Positions 1 through 11,400 are shown, numbered from the stretch's first letter. The stretch is 64,000 nt of DNA from Metellina segmentata (GCA_947359465.1 CANAIC010000159.1:408001-472000); one strand, 5' to 3'. The notes: a model not told the origin generated them from the sequence alone. Numbers and translations: made by a program.

Positions 1-151
1 AAGGCAGTAGGGATTGCTTCGAACATGGTTAGAAATATACTTGTATGTTAGAGGGAGCATAGAGAAAAGTTACACATATTTAAGTAAACTATCGAATACT
101 TCAAATTGTATCGAAACTTTACCTCTAAATACGAGTATATTGCTGCTCCCT

Positions 152-161
152 GTTCGATTCC
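152..161 (+). promoter_or_regulatory. B-box-like RNA polymerase III element (isolated)
   Basis: GTTCGATTCC matches the tRNA-type B-box consensus at every fixed position and is unchanged in the copies inspected. The flanks do not form a good T-arm (two mismatches in five pairs), no clean A box lies at normal spacing upstream, and the first run of four T lies about 210 bp downstream (373-376). It may be chance, a relic, or part of an unrecognised RNA gene. It recurs at the same place in each monomer. Confidence 0.3.
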
Positions 162-226
162 TGGTCGTGGAGGGCATAAACGTTGTTAATCAGAACAACA
201 AAGGAAAAACATGCCTTTATTTGTTG

Positions 227-250
227 TACTATAACAATTTATTTATAGTA
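227..250. repeat. Short inverted repeat / hairpin
   Basis: TACTATA (227-233) and TATAGTA (244-250) are perfect reverse complements around a 10-base A+T loop. The stem can extend by a few wobble pairs. The element recurs in each monomer. Copies 10 and 12 carry an A-to-G change in the left arm (near 10641 and 12953) that leaves a G-U wobble. A+T-rich hairpins of this size occur by chance, so no function is claimed. Confidence 0.5.
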
Positions 251-881
251 TAGTAGTGTGGAGACAATGCTCTTAGAAAGAATGAAATTTAAACAGTCCA
301 TTCGACAACAGTTGAGTGAACAATAATGGAATACAATAAAAACCATTCAAATGGCAACCAACAATTGAAATCTTTTGAATTGCAAAAGACTGAAATCTAT
401 TGATCGGTATAATAACAATCGAACAAGAATGGGAGGATCCGATAACAATGGAATCTTTTCTTATTCTTCCCCCATAACAATACCTTTGAACTGATTTTAC
501 AAAAGAGGGATAGTTGTTTCCACAGAACAAAGTGTTCTAACAGACATTTCAATTAATAATAACCCCAAACATGTTAGATGTGTTTATCGTTCTCTCTTCT
601 CGTTGAATTCGACGGCTACGCCAACCGGGTACAACAAAACTGTACAAGGTAGTGTTTGACAATTAAGTACAAATAGATGTTCTGATATCGCACTTTACTT
701 CCTTTAGGGGTTGGATACTTTCATTTACCATTGAAGAATTGTTGTTGAATAACAAAACCCCATTTTACTGGCTGCCTGCGAATAAATATCAAAGGGGGTA
801 CTTTTCACAACTATCTCGGACCATTCATACTCACTTGAATTCAATAACATTCCATCCAACTTTATTGCCTTCCTAATTACA

Positions 882-889
882 TTTTTTTT
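882..889 (+). repeat. Eight-T homopolymer tract
   Basis: A run of eight T on the plus strand, about 100 bp left of the 5S-like gene, present in every monomer. Copies 30 and 31 have seven T (near 34430 and 35585). It could stop any plus-strand polymerase III transcript but is on the wrong strand to serve the 5S-like gene. Confidence 0.6.
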
Positions 890-976
890 CTCACTTATAT
901 GTATATTTTGCTAGGATTCACCTATGATCAATCGGAAATGTGTAAAAACACCCCTCTTTCTTGCAAATAAAAATAT

Positions 977-987
977 AAAAAGTAAAA
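977..987 (-). terminator. RNA polymerase III T-run terminators of the 5S-like gene
   Basis: Reading the minus strand past the 5S 3' end, CAC is followed by TTTT (987-984), AC, and TTTTT (981-977). Two T-runs directly after a 5S gene are the usual polymerase III stop signal. The arrangement is kept in every monomer. In copy 7 the second run is shortened by one T (near 7920). Keeping these runs supports transcription competence now or in the recent past. Confidence 0.7.
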
Positions 988-990
988 GTG

Positions 991-1111
991 GCCATATATA
1001 GCACGTGGTGTTCCTAAGTGGTCCCTCTCCCAAGTACTGAGCGCATCCGAATGTGCTTATCTTTGGTGATCGAATAAGAACGGGAGAATTGACCATAATG
1101 TGGCCGTTGGC
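991..1111 (-). rRNA. 5S rRNA-like gene, copy 1 (allele a; reference copy)
   Basis: 121-nt sequence that aligns without gaps to animal 5S rRNA over about positions 1-112 (by eye, reference from memory). Conserved words include GGCCA (7-11), CGATCACC (40-47), TAAGCA (53-58), AGTACTTGG (74-82) and GGAACACC (98-105). The internal promoter is recognisable: A box about RNA 50-64 (1048-1062) and C box about 80-97 (1015-1032). The ends GCCA (1-4) and UGGC (118-121) pair, but the middle of helix I and parts of helices II-V are mismatched. In the cell, 5S rRNA joins the large ribosomal subunit. Given the weak helices this may be a divergent or degenerate member. Allele a means U32 and G51. Confidence 0.8.
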
Positions 1112-1112
1112 A

Positions 1113-1140
1113 GACGTTTGATCATAAATACCTAAAAACA
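1113..1140 (-). promoter_or_regulatory. A+T-rich upstream region of the 5S-like gene
   Basis: Immediately upstream of the minus-strand gene is an A+T-rich stretch with TATTTATG at about -12 to -19 and TTTTTAGG just beyond it. Animal 5S genes, including insect ones, often need a TATA-like element near -25 to -30. This one is closer than usual, so it is only a candidate. Allele-b copies often carry an A-to-G change about 29 bp upstream (CAGAG for CAAAG on the plus strand). Confidence 0.3.
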
Positions 1141-2148
1141 AAGTGAGGAATATTTGAAGGGGCAGTAGGGATTGCTTCGAACATGGTTAGAAATATACTT
1201 GTATGTTAGAGGGAGCATAGAGAAAAGTTACACATATTTAAGTAAACTATCGAATACTTCAAATTGTATCGAAACGTTACCTCTAAATACGAGTATATTG
1301 CTGCTCCCTGTTCGATTCCTGGTCGTGGAGGGCATAAACGTTGTTAATCAGAACAACAAAGGAAAAACATGCCTTTATTTGTTGTACTATAACAATTTAT
1401 TTATAGTATAGTAGTGTGGAGACAATGCTCTTAGAAAGAATGAAATTTAAACAGTCCATTCGGCAACAGTTGAGTGAACAATAATGCAATACAATAAAAA
1501 CCATTCAAATGGCAACCAACAATTGAAATCTTTTGAATTGCAAAAGACTGAAATCTATTGATCGGTATAATAACAATCGAACAAGAATGGGAGGATCCGA
1601 TAACAATGGAATCTTTTCTTATTCTTCCCCCATAACAATACCTTTGAACTGATTTTACAAAAGAGGGATAGTTGTTTCCACAGAACAAAGTGTTCTAACA
1701 GTCATTTCAATTAATAATAACCCCAAGCATGTTAGATGTGTTTATCGTTCTTTCTTCTCGTTGAATTCGACGGCTACGCCAACCGGGTACAACAAAACTG
1801 TACAAGGTAGTGTTTGACAATTAAGTACAAATAGATGTTCTGATATCGCACTTTACTTCCTTTAGGGGTTGGATACTTTCATTTACCATTGAAGAATTGT
1901 TGTTGAATAACAAAACCCCATTTTACTGGCTGCCTGCGAATAAATATCAAAGGGGGTACTTTTCACAACTATCTCGGACCATTCATACTCACTTGAATTC
2001 AATAACATTCCATCCAACTTTATTGCCTTCCTAATTACATTTTTTTTCTCACTTATATGTATATTTTGCTAGGATTCACCTATGATCAATCGGAAATGTG
2101 TAAAAACACCCCTCTTTCTTGCAAATAAAAATATAAAAAGTAAAAGTG

Positions 2149-2269
2149 GCCATATATAGCACGTGGTGTTCCTAAGTGGTCCCTCTCCCAAGTACTGAGC
2201 GCATCCGAATGTGCTTATCTTTGGTGATCGAATAAGAACGGGAGAATTGACCATAATGTGGCCGTTGGC
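2149..2269 (-). rRNA. 5S rRNA-like gene, copy 2 (allele a)
   Basis: In monomer 1161-2316, the second half of the 2,314-bp dimer. Gene identical to copy 1; the spacer carries the T-to-G and G-to-C markers typical of copies 2, 4 and 6. Confidence 0.8.
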
Positions 2270-3304
2270 AGACGTTTGATCATAAATACCTAAAAACAAA
2301 GTGAGGAATATTTGAAGGCAGTAGGGATTGCTTCGAACATGGTTAGAAATATACTTGTATGTTAGAGGGAGCATAGAGAAAAGTTACACATATTTAAGTA
2401 AACTATCGAATACTTCAAATTGTATCGAAACTTTACCTCTAAATACGAGTATATTGCTGCTCCCTGTTCGATTCCTGGTCGTGGAGGGCATAAACGTTGT
2501 TAATCAGAACAACAAAGGAAAAACATGCCTTTATTTGTTGTACTATAACAATTTATTTATAGTATAGTAGTGTGGAGACAATGCTCTTAGAAAGAATGAA
2601 ATTTAAACAGTCCATTCGACAACAGTTGAGTGAACAATAATGGAATACAATAAAAACCATTCAAATGGCAACCAACAATTGAAATCTTTTGAATTGCAAA
2701 AGACTGAAATCTATTGATCGGTATAATAACAATCGAACAAGAATGGGAGGATCCGATAACAATGGAATCTTTTCTTATTCTTCCCCCATAACAATACCTT
2801 TGAACTGATTTTACAAAAGAGGGATAGTTGTTTCCACAGAACAAAGTGTTCTAACAGACATTTCAATTAATAATAACCCCAAACATGTTAGATGTGTTTA
2901 TCGTTCTCTCTTCTCGTTGAATTCGACGGCTACGCCAACCGGGTACAACAAAACTGTACAAGGTAGTGTTTGACAATTAAGTACAAATAGATGTTCTGAT
3001 ATCGCACTTTACTTCCTTTAGGGGTTGGATACTTTCATTTACCATTGAAGAATTGTTGTTGAATAACAAAACCCCATTTTACTGGCTGCCTGCGAATAAA
3101 TATCAAAGGGGGTACTTTTCACAACTATCTCGGACCATTCATACTCACTTGAATTCAATAACATTCCATCCAACTTTATTGCCTTCCTAATTACATTTTT
3201 TTTCTCACTTATATGTATATTTTGCTAGGATTCACCTATGATCAATCGGAAATGTGTAAAAACACCCCTCTTTCTTGCAAATAAAAATATAAAAAGTAAA
3301 AGTG

Positions 3305-3425
3305 GCCATATATAGCACGTGGTGTTCCTAAGTGGTCCCTCTCCCAAGTACTGAGCGCATCCGAATGTGCTTATCTTTGGTGATCGAATAAGAACGGGAG
3401 AATTGACCATAATGTGGCCGTTGGC
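3305..3425 (-). rRNA. 5S rRNA-like gene, copy 3 (allele a)
   Basis: Monomer 2317-3474 (1,158 bp), first half of the second dimer; it matches copy 1 including the two extra G at the junction. Confidence 0.8.
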
Positions 3426-4462
3426 AGACGTTTGATCATAAATACCTAAAAACAAAGTGAGGAATATTTGAAGGGGCAGTAGGGATTGCTTCGAACATGG
3501 TTAGAAATATACTTGTATGTTAGAGGGAGCATAGAGAAAAGTTACACATATTTAAGTAAACTATCGAATACTTCAAATTGTATCGAAACGTTACCTCTAA
3601 ATACGAGTATATTGCTGCTCCCTGTTCGATTCCTGGTCGTGGAGGGCATAAACGTTGTTAATCAGAACAACAAAGGAAAAACATGCCTTTATTTGTTGTA
3701 CTATAACAATTTATTTATAGTATAGTAGTGTGGAGACAATGCTCTTAGAAAGAATGAAATTTAAACAGTCCATTCGGCAACAGTTGAGTGAACAATAATG
3801 CAATACAATAAAAACCATTCAAATGGCAACCAACAATTGAAATCTTTTGAATTGCAAAAGACTGAAATCTATTGATCGGTATAATAACAATCGAACAAGA
3901 ATGGGAGGATCCGATAACAATGGAATCTTTTCTTATTCTTCCCCCATAACAATACCTTTGAACTGATTTTACAAAAGAGGGATAGTTGTTTCCACAGAAC
4001 AAAGTGTTCTAACAGTCATTTCAATTAATAATAACCCCAAGCATGTTAGATGTGTTTATCGTTCTTTCTTCTCGTTGAATTCGACGGCTACGCCAACCGG
4101 GTACAACAAAACTGTACAAGGTAGTGTTTGACAATTAAGTACAAATAGATGTTCTGATATCGCACTTTACTTCCTTTAGGGGTTGGATACTTTCATTTAC
4201 CATTGAAGAATTGTTGTTGAATAACAAAACCCCATTTTACTGGCTGCCTGCGAATAAATATCAAAGGGGGTACTTTTCACAACTATCTCGGACCATTCAT
4301 ACTCACTTGAATTCAATAACATTCCATCCAACTTTATTGCCTTCCTAATTACATTTTTTTTCTCACTTATATGTATATTTTGCTAGGATTCACCTATGAT
4401 CAATCGGAAATGTGTAAAAACACCCCTCTTTCTTGCAAATAAAAATATAAAAAGTAAAAGTG

Positions 4463-4583
4463 GCCATATATAGCACGTGGTGTTCCTAAGTGGTCCCTCT
4501 CCCAAGTACTGAGCGCATCCGAATGTGCTTATCTTTGGTGATCGAATAAGAACGGGAGAATTGACCATAATGTGGCCGTTGGC
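4463..4583 (-). rRNA. 5S rRNA-like gene, copy 4 (allele a)
   Basis: Monomer 3475-4630, second half of the second dimer. A private T-to-A change lies upstream of the gene near 4624. Confidence 0.8.
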
Positions 4584-5618
4584 AGACGTTTGATCATAAA
4601 TACCTAAAAACAAAGTGAGGAATAATTGAAGGCAGTAGGGATTGCTTCGAACATGGTTAGAAATATACTTGTATGTTAGAGGGAGCATAGAGAAAAGTTA
4701 CACATATTTAAGTAAACTATCGAATACTTCAAATTGTATCGAAACTTTACCTCTAAATACGAGTATATTGCTGCTCCCTGTTCGATTCCTGGTCGTGGAG
4801 GGCATAAACGTTGTTAATCAGAACAACAAAGGAAAAACATGCCTTTATTTGTTGTACTATAACAATTTATTTATAGTATAGTAGTGTGGAGACAATGCTC
4901 TTAGAAAGAATGAAATTTAAACAGTCCATTCGACAACAGTTGAGTGAACAATAATGGAATACAATAAAAACCATTCAAATGGCAACCAACAATTGAAATC
5001 TTTTGAATTGCAAAAGACTGAAATCTATTGATCGGTATAATAACAATCGAACAAGAATGGGAGGATCCGATAACAATGGAATCTTTTCTTATTCTTCCCC
5101 CATAACAATACCTTTGAACTGATTTTACAAAAGAGGGATAGTTGTTTCCACAGAACAAAGTGTTCTAACAGACATTTCAATTAATAATAACCCCAAACAT
5201 GTTAGATGTGTTTATCGTTCTCTCTTCTCGTTGAATTCGACGGCTACGCCAACCGGGTACAACAAAACTGTACAAGGTAGTGTTTGACAATTAAGTACAA
5301 ATAGATGTTCTGATATCGCACTTTACTTCCTTTAGGGGTTGGATACTTTCATTTACCATTGAAGAATTGTTGTTGAATAACAAAACCCCATTTTACTGGC
5401 TGCCTGCGAATAAATATCAAAGGGGGTACTTTTCACAACTATCTCGGACCATTCATACTCACTTGAATTCAATAACATTCCATCCAACTTTATTGCCTTC
5501 CTAATTACATTTTTTTTCTCACTTATATGTATATTTTGCTAGGATTCACCTATGATCAATCGGAAATGTGTAAAAACACCCCTCTTTCTTGCAAATAAAA
5601 ATATAAAAAGTAAAAGTG

Positions 5619-5739
5619 GCCATATATAGCACGTGGTGTTCCTAAGTGGTCCCTCTCCCAAGTACTGAGCGCATCCGAATGTGCTTATCTTTGGTGATCG
5701 AATAAGAACGGGAGAATTGACCATAATGTGGCCGTTGGC
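5619..5739 (-). rRNA. 5S rRNA-like gene, copy 5 (allele a)
   Basis: Monomer 4631-5788 (1,158 bp), first half of the third dimer; same marker set as copies 1 and 3. Confidence 0.8.
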
Positions 5740-6776
5740 AGACGTTTGATCATAAATACCTAAAAACAAAGTGAGGAATATTTGAAGGGGCAGTAGGGAT
5801 TGCTTCGAACATGGTTAGAAATATACTTGTATGTTAGAGGGAGCATAGAGAAAAGTTACACATATTTAAGTAAACTATCGAATACTTCAAATTGTATCGA
5901 AACGTTACCTCTAAATACGAGTATATTGCTGCTCCCTGTTCGATTCCTGGTCGTGGAGGGCATAAACGTTGTTAATCAGAACAACAAAGGAAAAACATGC
6001 CTTTATTTGTTGTACTATAACAATTTATTTATAGTATAGTAGTGTGGAGACAATGCTCTTAGAAAGAATGAAATTTAAACAGTCCATTCGGCAACAGTTG
6101 AGTGAACAATAATGCAATACAATAAAAACCATTCAAATGGCAACCAACAATTGAAATCTTTTGAATTGCAAAAGACTGAAATCTATTGATCGGTATAATA
6201 ACAATCGAACAAGAATGGGAGGATCCGATAACAATGGAATCTTTTCTTATTCTTCCCCCATAACAATACCTTTGAACTGATTTTACAAAAGAGGGATAGT
6301 TGTTTCCACAGAACAAAGTGTTCTAACAGTCATTTCAATTAATAATAACCCCAAGCATGTTAGATGTGTTTATCGTTCTTTCTTCTCGTTGAATTCGACG
6401 GCTACGCCAACCGGGTACAACAAAACTGTACAAGGTAGTGTTTGACAATTAAGTACAAATAGATGTTCTGATATCGCACTTTACTTCCTTTAGGGGTTGG
6501 ATACTTTCATTTACCATTGAAGAATTGTTGTTGAATAACAAAACCCCATTTTACTGGCTGCCTGCGAATAAATATCAAAGGGGGTACTTTTCACAACTAT
6601 CTCGGACCATTCATACTCACTTGAATTCAATAACATTCCATCCAACTTTATTGCCTTCCTAATTACATTTTTTTTCTCACTTATATGTATATTTTGCTAG
6701 GATTCACCTATGATCAATCGGAAATGTGTAAAAACACCCCTCTTTCTTGCAAATAAAAATATAAAAAGTAAAAGTG

Positions 6777-6897
6777 GCCATATATAGCACGTGGTGTTCC
6801 TAAGTGGTCCCTCTCCCAAGTACTGAGCGCATCCGAATGTGCTTATCTTTGGTGATCGAATAAGAACGGGAGAATTGACCATAATGTGGCCGTTGGC
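6777..6897 (-). rRNA. 5S rRNA-like gene, copy 6 (allele a)
   Basis: Monomer 5789-6944, second half of the third and last 2,314-bp dimer. Confidence 0.8.
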
Positions 6898-7932
6898 AGA
6901 CGTTTGATCATAAATACCTAAAAACAAAGTGAGGAATATTTGAAGGCAGTAGGGATTGCTTCGAACATGGTTAGAAATATACTTGTATGTTAGAGGGAGC
7001 ATAGAGAAAAGTTACACATATTTAAGTAAACTATCGAATACTTCAAATTGTATCGAAACTTTACCTCTAAATACGAGTATATTGCTGCTCCCTGTTCGAT
7101 TCCTGGTCGTGGAGGGCATAAACGTTGTTAATCAGAACAACAAAGGAAAAACATGCCTTTATTTGTTGTACTATAACAATTTATTTATAGTATAGTAGTG
7201 TGGAGACAATGCTCTTAGAAAGAATGAAATTTAGACAGTCCATTCGGCAACAGTTGAGTGAACAATAATGGAATACAATAAAAACCATTCAAATGGCAAC
7301 CAACAATTGAAATCTTTTGAATTGCAAAAGACTGAAATCTATTGATCGGTATAATAACAATCGAACAAGAATGGGAGGATCCGATAACAATGGAATCTTT
7401 TCTTATTCTTCCCCCATAACAATACCTTTGAACTGATTTTACAAAAGAGGGATAGTTGTTTCCACAGAACAAAGTGTTCTAACAGTCATTTCAATTAATA
7501 ATAACCCCAAGCATGTTAGATGTGTTTATCGTTCTTTCTTCTCGTTGAATTCGACGGCTACGCCAACCGGGTACAACAAAACTGTACAAGGTAGTGTTTG
7601 ACAATTAAGTACAAATAGATGTTCTGATATCGCACTTTACTTCCTTTAGGGGTTGGATACTTTCATTTACCATTGAAGAATTGTTGTTGAATAACAAAAC
7701 CCCATTTTACTGGCTGCCTGCGAATAAATATCAAAGGGGGTACTTTTCACAACTATCTCGGACCATTCATACTCACTTGAATTCAATAACATTCCATCCA
7801 ACTTTATTGCCTTCCTAATTACATTTTTTTTCTCACTTATATGTATATTTTGCTAGGATTCACCTATGATCAATCGGAAATGTGTAAAAACACCCCTCTT
7901 TCTTGCAAATAAAAATATGAAAAGTAAAAGTG

Positions 7933-8053
7933 GCCATATATAGCACGTGGTGTTCCTAAGTGGTCCCTCTCCCAAGTACTGAGCGCATCCGAATGTGCTT
8001 ATCTTTGGTGATCGAATAAGAACGGGAGAATTGACCATAATGTGGCCGTTGGC
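7933..8053 (-). rRNA. 5S rRNA-like gene, copy 7 (allele a)
   Basis: Monomer 6945-8100. Private changes: A to G in the spacer near 7233, and A to G near 7919 that shortens the second terminator T-run by one base. Confidence 0.78.
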
Positions 8054-9088
8054 AGACGTTTGATCATAAATACCTAAAAACAAAGTGAGGAATATTTGAA
8101 GGCAGTAGGGATTGCTTCGAACATGGTTAGAAATATACTTGTATGTTAGAGGGAGCATAGAGAAAAGTTACACATATTTAAGTAAACTATCGAATACTTC
8201 AAATTGTATCGAAACTTTACCTCTAAATACGAGTATATTGCTGCTCCCTGTTCGATTCCTGGTCGTGGAGGGCATAAACGTTGTTAATCAGAACAACAAA
8301 GGAAAAACATGCCTTTATTTGTTGTACTATAACAATTTATTTATAGTATAGTAGTGTGGAGACAATGCTCTTAGAAAGAATGAAATTTAAACAGTCCATT
8401 CGGCAACAGTTGAGTGAACAATAATGGAATACAATAAAAACCATTCAAATGGCAACCAACAATTGAAATCTTTTGAATTGCAAAAGACTGAAATCTATTG
8501 ATCGGTATAATAACAATCGAACAAGAATGGGAGGATCCGATAACAATGGAATCTTTTCTTATTCTTCCCCCATAACAATACCTTTGAACTGATTTTACAA
8601 AAGAGGGATAGTTGTTTCCACAGAACAAAGTGTTCTAACAGTCATTTCAATTAATAATAACCCCAAGCATGTTAGATGTGTTTATCGTTCTTTCTTCTCG
8701 TTGAATTCGACGGCTACGCCAACCGGGTACAACAAAACTGTACAAGGTAGTGTTTGACAATTAAGTACAAATAGATGTTCTGATATCGCACTTTACTTCC
8801 TTTAGGGGTTGGATACTTTCATTTACCATTGAAGAATTGTTGTTGAATAACAAAACCCCATTTTACTGGCTGCCTGCGAATAAATATCAAAGGGGGTACT
8901 TTTCACAACTATCTCGGACCATTCATACTCACTTGAATTCAATAACATTCCATCCAACTTTATTGCCTTCCTAATTACATTTTTTTTCTCACTTATATGT
9001 ATATTTTGCTAGGATTCACCTATGATCAATCGGAAATGTGTAAAAACACCCCTCTTTCTTGCAAATAAAAATATAAAAAGTAAAAGTG

Positions 9089-9209
9089 GCCATATATAGC
9101 ACGTGGTGTTCCTAAGTGGTCCCTCTCCCAAGTACTGAGCGCATCCGAATGTGCTTATGTTTGGTGATCGAATAAGAACGGGAGAATTGACCATAATGTG
9201 GCCGTTGGC
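9089..9209 (-). rRNA. 5S rRNA-like gene, copy 8 (allele b)
   Basis: Monomer 8101-9256. First copy from the left with C at RNA 51, inside the A-box region, and with the linked CAGAG upstream marker. Confidence 0.78.
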
Positions 9210-10244
9210 AGACGTTTGATCATAAATACCTAAAAACAGAGTGAGGAATATTTGAAGGCAGTAGGGATTGCTTCGAACATGGTTAGAAATATACTTGTAT
9301 GTTAGAGGGAGCATAGAGAAAAGTTACACATATTTAAGTAAACTATCGAATACTTCAAATTGTATCGAAACTTTACCTCTAAATACGAGTATATTGCTGC
9401 TCCCTGTTCGATTCCTGGTCGTGGAGGGCATAAACGTTGTTAATCAGAACAACAAAGGAAAAACATGCCTTTATTTGTTGTACTATAACAATTTATTTAT
9501 AGTATAGTAGTGTGGAGACAATGCTCTTAGAAAGAATGAAATTTAAACAGTCCATTCGACAACAGTTGAGTGAACAATAATGGAATACAATAAAAACCAT
9601 TCAAATGGCAACCAACAATTGAAATCTTTTGAATTGCAAAAGACTGAAATCTATTGATCGGTATAATAACAATCGAACAAGAATGGGAGGATCCGATAAC
9701 AATGGAATCTTTTCTTATTCTTCCCCCATAACAATACCTTTGAACTGATTTTACAAAAGAGGGATAGTTGTTTCCACAGAACAAAGTGTTCTAACAGACA
9801 TTTCAATTAATAATAACCCCAAACATGTTAGATGTGTTTATCGTTCTCTCTTCTCGTTGAATTCGACGGCTACGCCAACCGGGTACAACAAAACTGTACA
9901 AGGTAGTGTTTGACAATTAAGTACAAATAGATGTTCTGATATCGCACTTTACTTCCTTTAGGGGTTGGATACTTTCATTTACCATTGAAGAATTGTTGTT
10001 GAATAACAAAACCCCATTTTACTGGCTGCCTGCGAATAAATATCAAAGGGGGTACTTTTCACAACTATCTCGGACCATTCATACTCACTTGAATTCAATA
10101 ACATTCCATCCAACTTTATTGCCTTCCTAATTACATTTTTTTTCTCACTTATATGTATATTTTGCTAGGATTCACCTATGATCAATCGGAAATGTGTAAA
10201 AACACCCCTCTTTCTTGCAAATAAAAATATAAAAAGTAAAAGTG

Positions 10245-10365
10245 GCCATATATAGCACGTGGTGTTCCTAAGTGGTCCCTCTCCCAAGTACTGAGCGCAT
10301 CCGAATGTGCTTATCTTTGGTGATCGAATAAGAACGGGAGAATTGACCATAATGTGGCCGTTGGC
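10245..10365 (-). rRNA. 5S rRNA-like gene, copy 9 (allele a)
   Basis: Monomer 9257-10412; spacer marker set of copies 1, 3 and 5, alternating here with allele-b copies. Confidence 0.8.
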
Positions 10366-11400
10366 AGACGTTTGATCATAAATACCTAAAAACAAAGTGA
10401 GGAATATTTGAAGGCAGTAGGGATTGCTTCGAACATGGTTAGAAATATACTTGTATGTTAGAGGGAGCATAGAGAAAAGTTACACATATTTAAGTAAACT
10501 ATCGAATACTTCAAATTGTATCGAAACTTTACCTCTAAATACGAGTATATTGCTGCTCCCTGTTCGATTCCTGGTCGTGGAGGGCATAAACGTTGTTAAT
10601 CAGAACAACAAAGGAAAAACATGCCTTTATTTGTTGTACTGTAACAATTTATTTATAGTATAGTAGTGTGGAGACAATGCTCTTAGAAAGAATGAAATTT
10701 AAACAGTCCATTCGGCAACAGTTGAGTGAACAATAATGGAATACAATAAAAACCATTCAAATGGCAACCAACAATTGAAATCTTTTGAATTGCAAAAGAC
10801 TGAAATCTATTGATCGGTATAATAACAATCGAACAAGAATGGGAGGATCCGATAACAATGGAATCTTTTCTTATTCTTCCCCCATAACAATACCTTTGAA
10901 CTGATTTTACAAAAGAGGGATAGTTGTTTCCACAGAACAAAGTGTTCTAACAGTCATTTCAATTAATAATAACCCCAAGCATGTTAGATGTGTTTATCGT
11001 TCTTTCTTCTCGTTGAATTCGACGGCTACGCCAACCGGGTACAACAAAACTGTACAAGGTAGTGTTTGACAATTAAGTACAAATAGATGTTCTGATATCG
11101 CACTTTACTTCCTTTAGGGGTTGGATACTTTCATTTACCATTGAAGAATTGTTGTTGAATAACAAAACCCCATTTTACTGGCTGCCTGCGAATAAATATC
11201 AAAGGGGGTACTTTTCACAACTATCTCGGACCATTCATACTCACTTGAATTCAATAACATTCCATCCAACTTTATTGCCTTCCTAATTACATTTTTTTTC
11301 TCACTTATATGTATATTTTGCTAGGATTCACCTATGATCAATCGGAAATGTGTAAAAACACCCCTCTTTCTTGCAAATAAAAATATAAAAAGTAAAAGTG

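Larger units (their letters stand above)
3..990. other. Intergenic spacer of the 5S-like repeat (representative)
   Basis: About 1 kb of A+T-rich spacer separates successive 5S-like genes. Open frames recur here in every copy (a plus-strand frame at 14-253 and a minus-strand frame at 273-530), but both begin at TTG rather than ATG, resemble no protein I know and are frameshifted in some copies, so I do not call them genes. I looked for U1, U2, U4, U5, U6, 7SL, tRNA and the common spliced-leader sequences and recognised none. The equivalent spacer in every other monomer is the same apart from scattered substitutions. Confidence 0.8.
3..1160. repeat. Representative monomer (copy 1, 1,158 bp)
   Basis: Reference layout for all copies. 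From left to right: a low-variation A+T-rich block (3-290) with a B-box-like word at 152-161 and a 7-bp hairpin at 227-250; spacer with a BamHI site at 435-440; EcoRI sites at 605-610 and 837-842; an 8-T run at 882-889; T-run terminators at 977-987; the 121-nt 5S-like gene on the minus strand at 991-1111; and about 49 bp of A+T-rich upstream DNA before the next monomer. This copy ends with two extra G compared with most copies. Confidence 0.97.
3..6944. repeat. Higher-order dimer block, 3 x 2,314 bp
   Basis: Copies 1, 3 and 5 share one marker set (GACAACAG, TGGAAT, CAGACATT, AAACATG, TTCTCTC, two extra G at the end). Copies 2, 4 and 6 share another (GGCAACAG, TGCAAT, CAGTCATT, AAGCATG, TTCTTTC, AAACGTTA). 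The pair repeats three times at 3, 2317 and 4631. Confidence 0.9.

Noticed and set aside
53..151. tRNA-like acceptor stem (AGGGAGCA with TGCTCCCT)
   Set aside because: The 8-bp inverted repeat is about 84 bases apart but has no T-arm, D-arm or anticodon arm between its halves. Inverted repeats of this length are expected by chance in a 1.2-kb monomer.
14..253. Recurring 79-codon plus-strand open frame in every monomer
   Set aside because: It starts at TTG with no in-frame ATG near the start, resembles no known protein, and its sameness between copies is explained by array homogenisation.
273..530. Recurring 85-codon minus-strand open frame
   Set aside because: It also starts at TTG, and it is shifted or truncated by 1-base indels in copies 48 and 53. 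Its substitutions include amino-acid changes with no sign of constraint.
600..640. Similarity to the dinoflagellate spliced leader around GACGGCTACGCC
   Set aside because: Only about six bases match in the reverse orientation (GTAGCC), which is within chance.
3..990. Spliced-leader RNA gene linked to 5S, as in nematodes and some other eukaryotes
   Set aside because: None of the spliced-leader sequences I know (nematode SL1, trypanosome, dinoflagellate, tunicate, Hydra) could be found on either strand. A novel leader cannot be excluded by eye.
2069..2374. Recurring 101-codon minus-strand open frame with an ATG start
   Set aside because: It reads straight through the 5S-like gene on the same strand, is shortened in copies with the 2-base junction insertion, and is frameshifted in copy 52. 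It is a by-product of the RNA gene.
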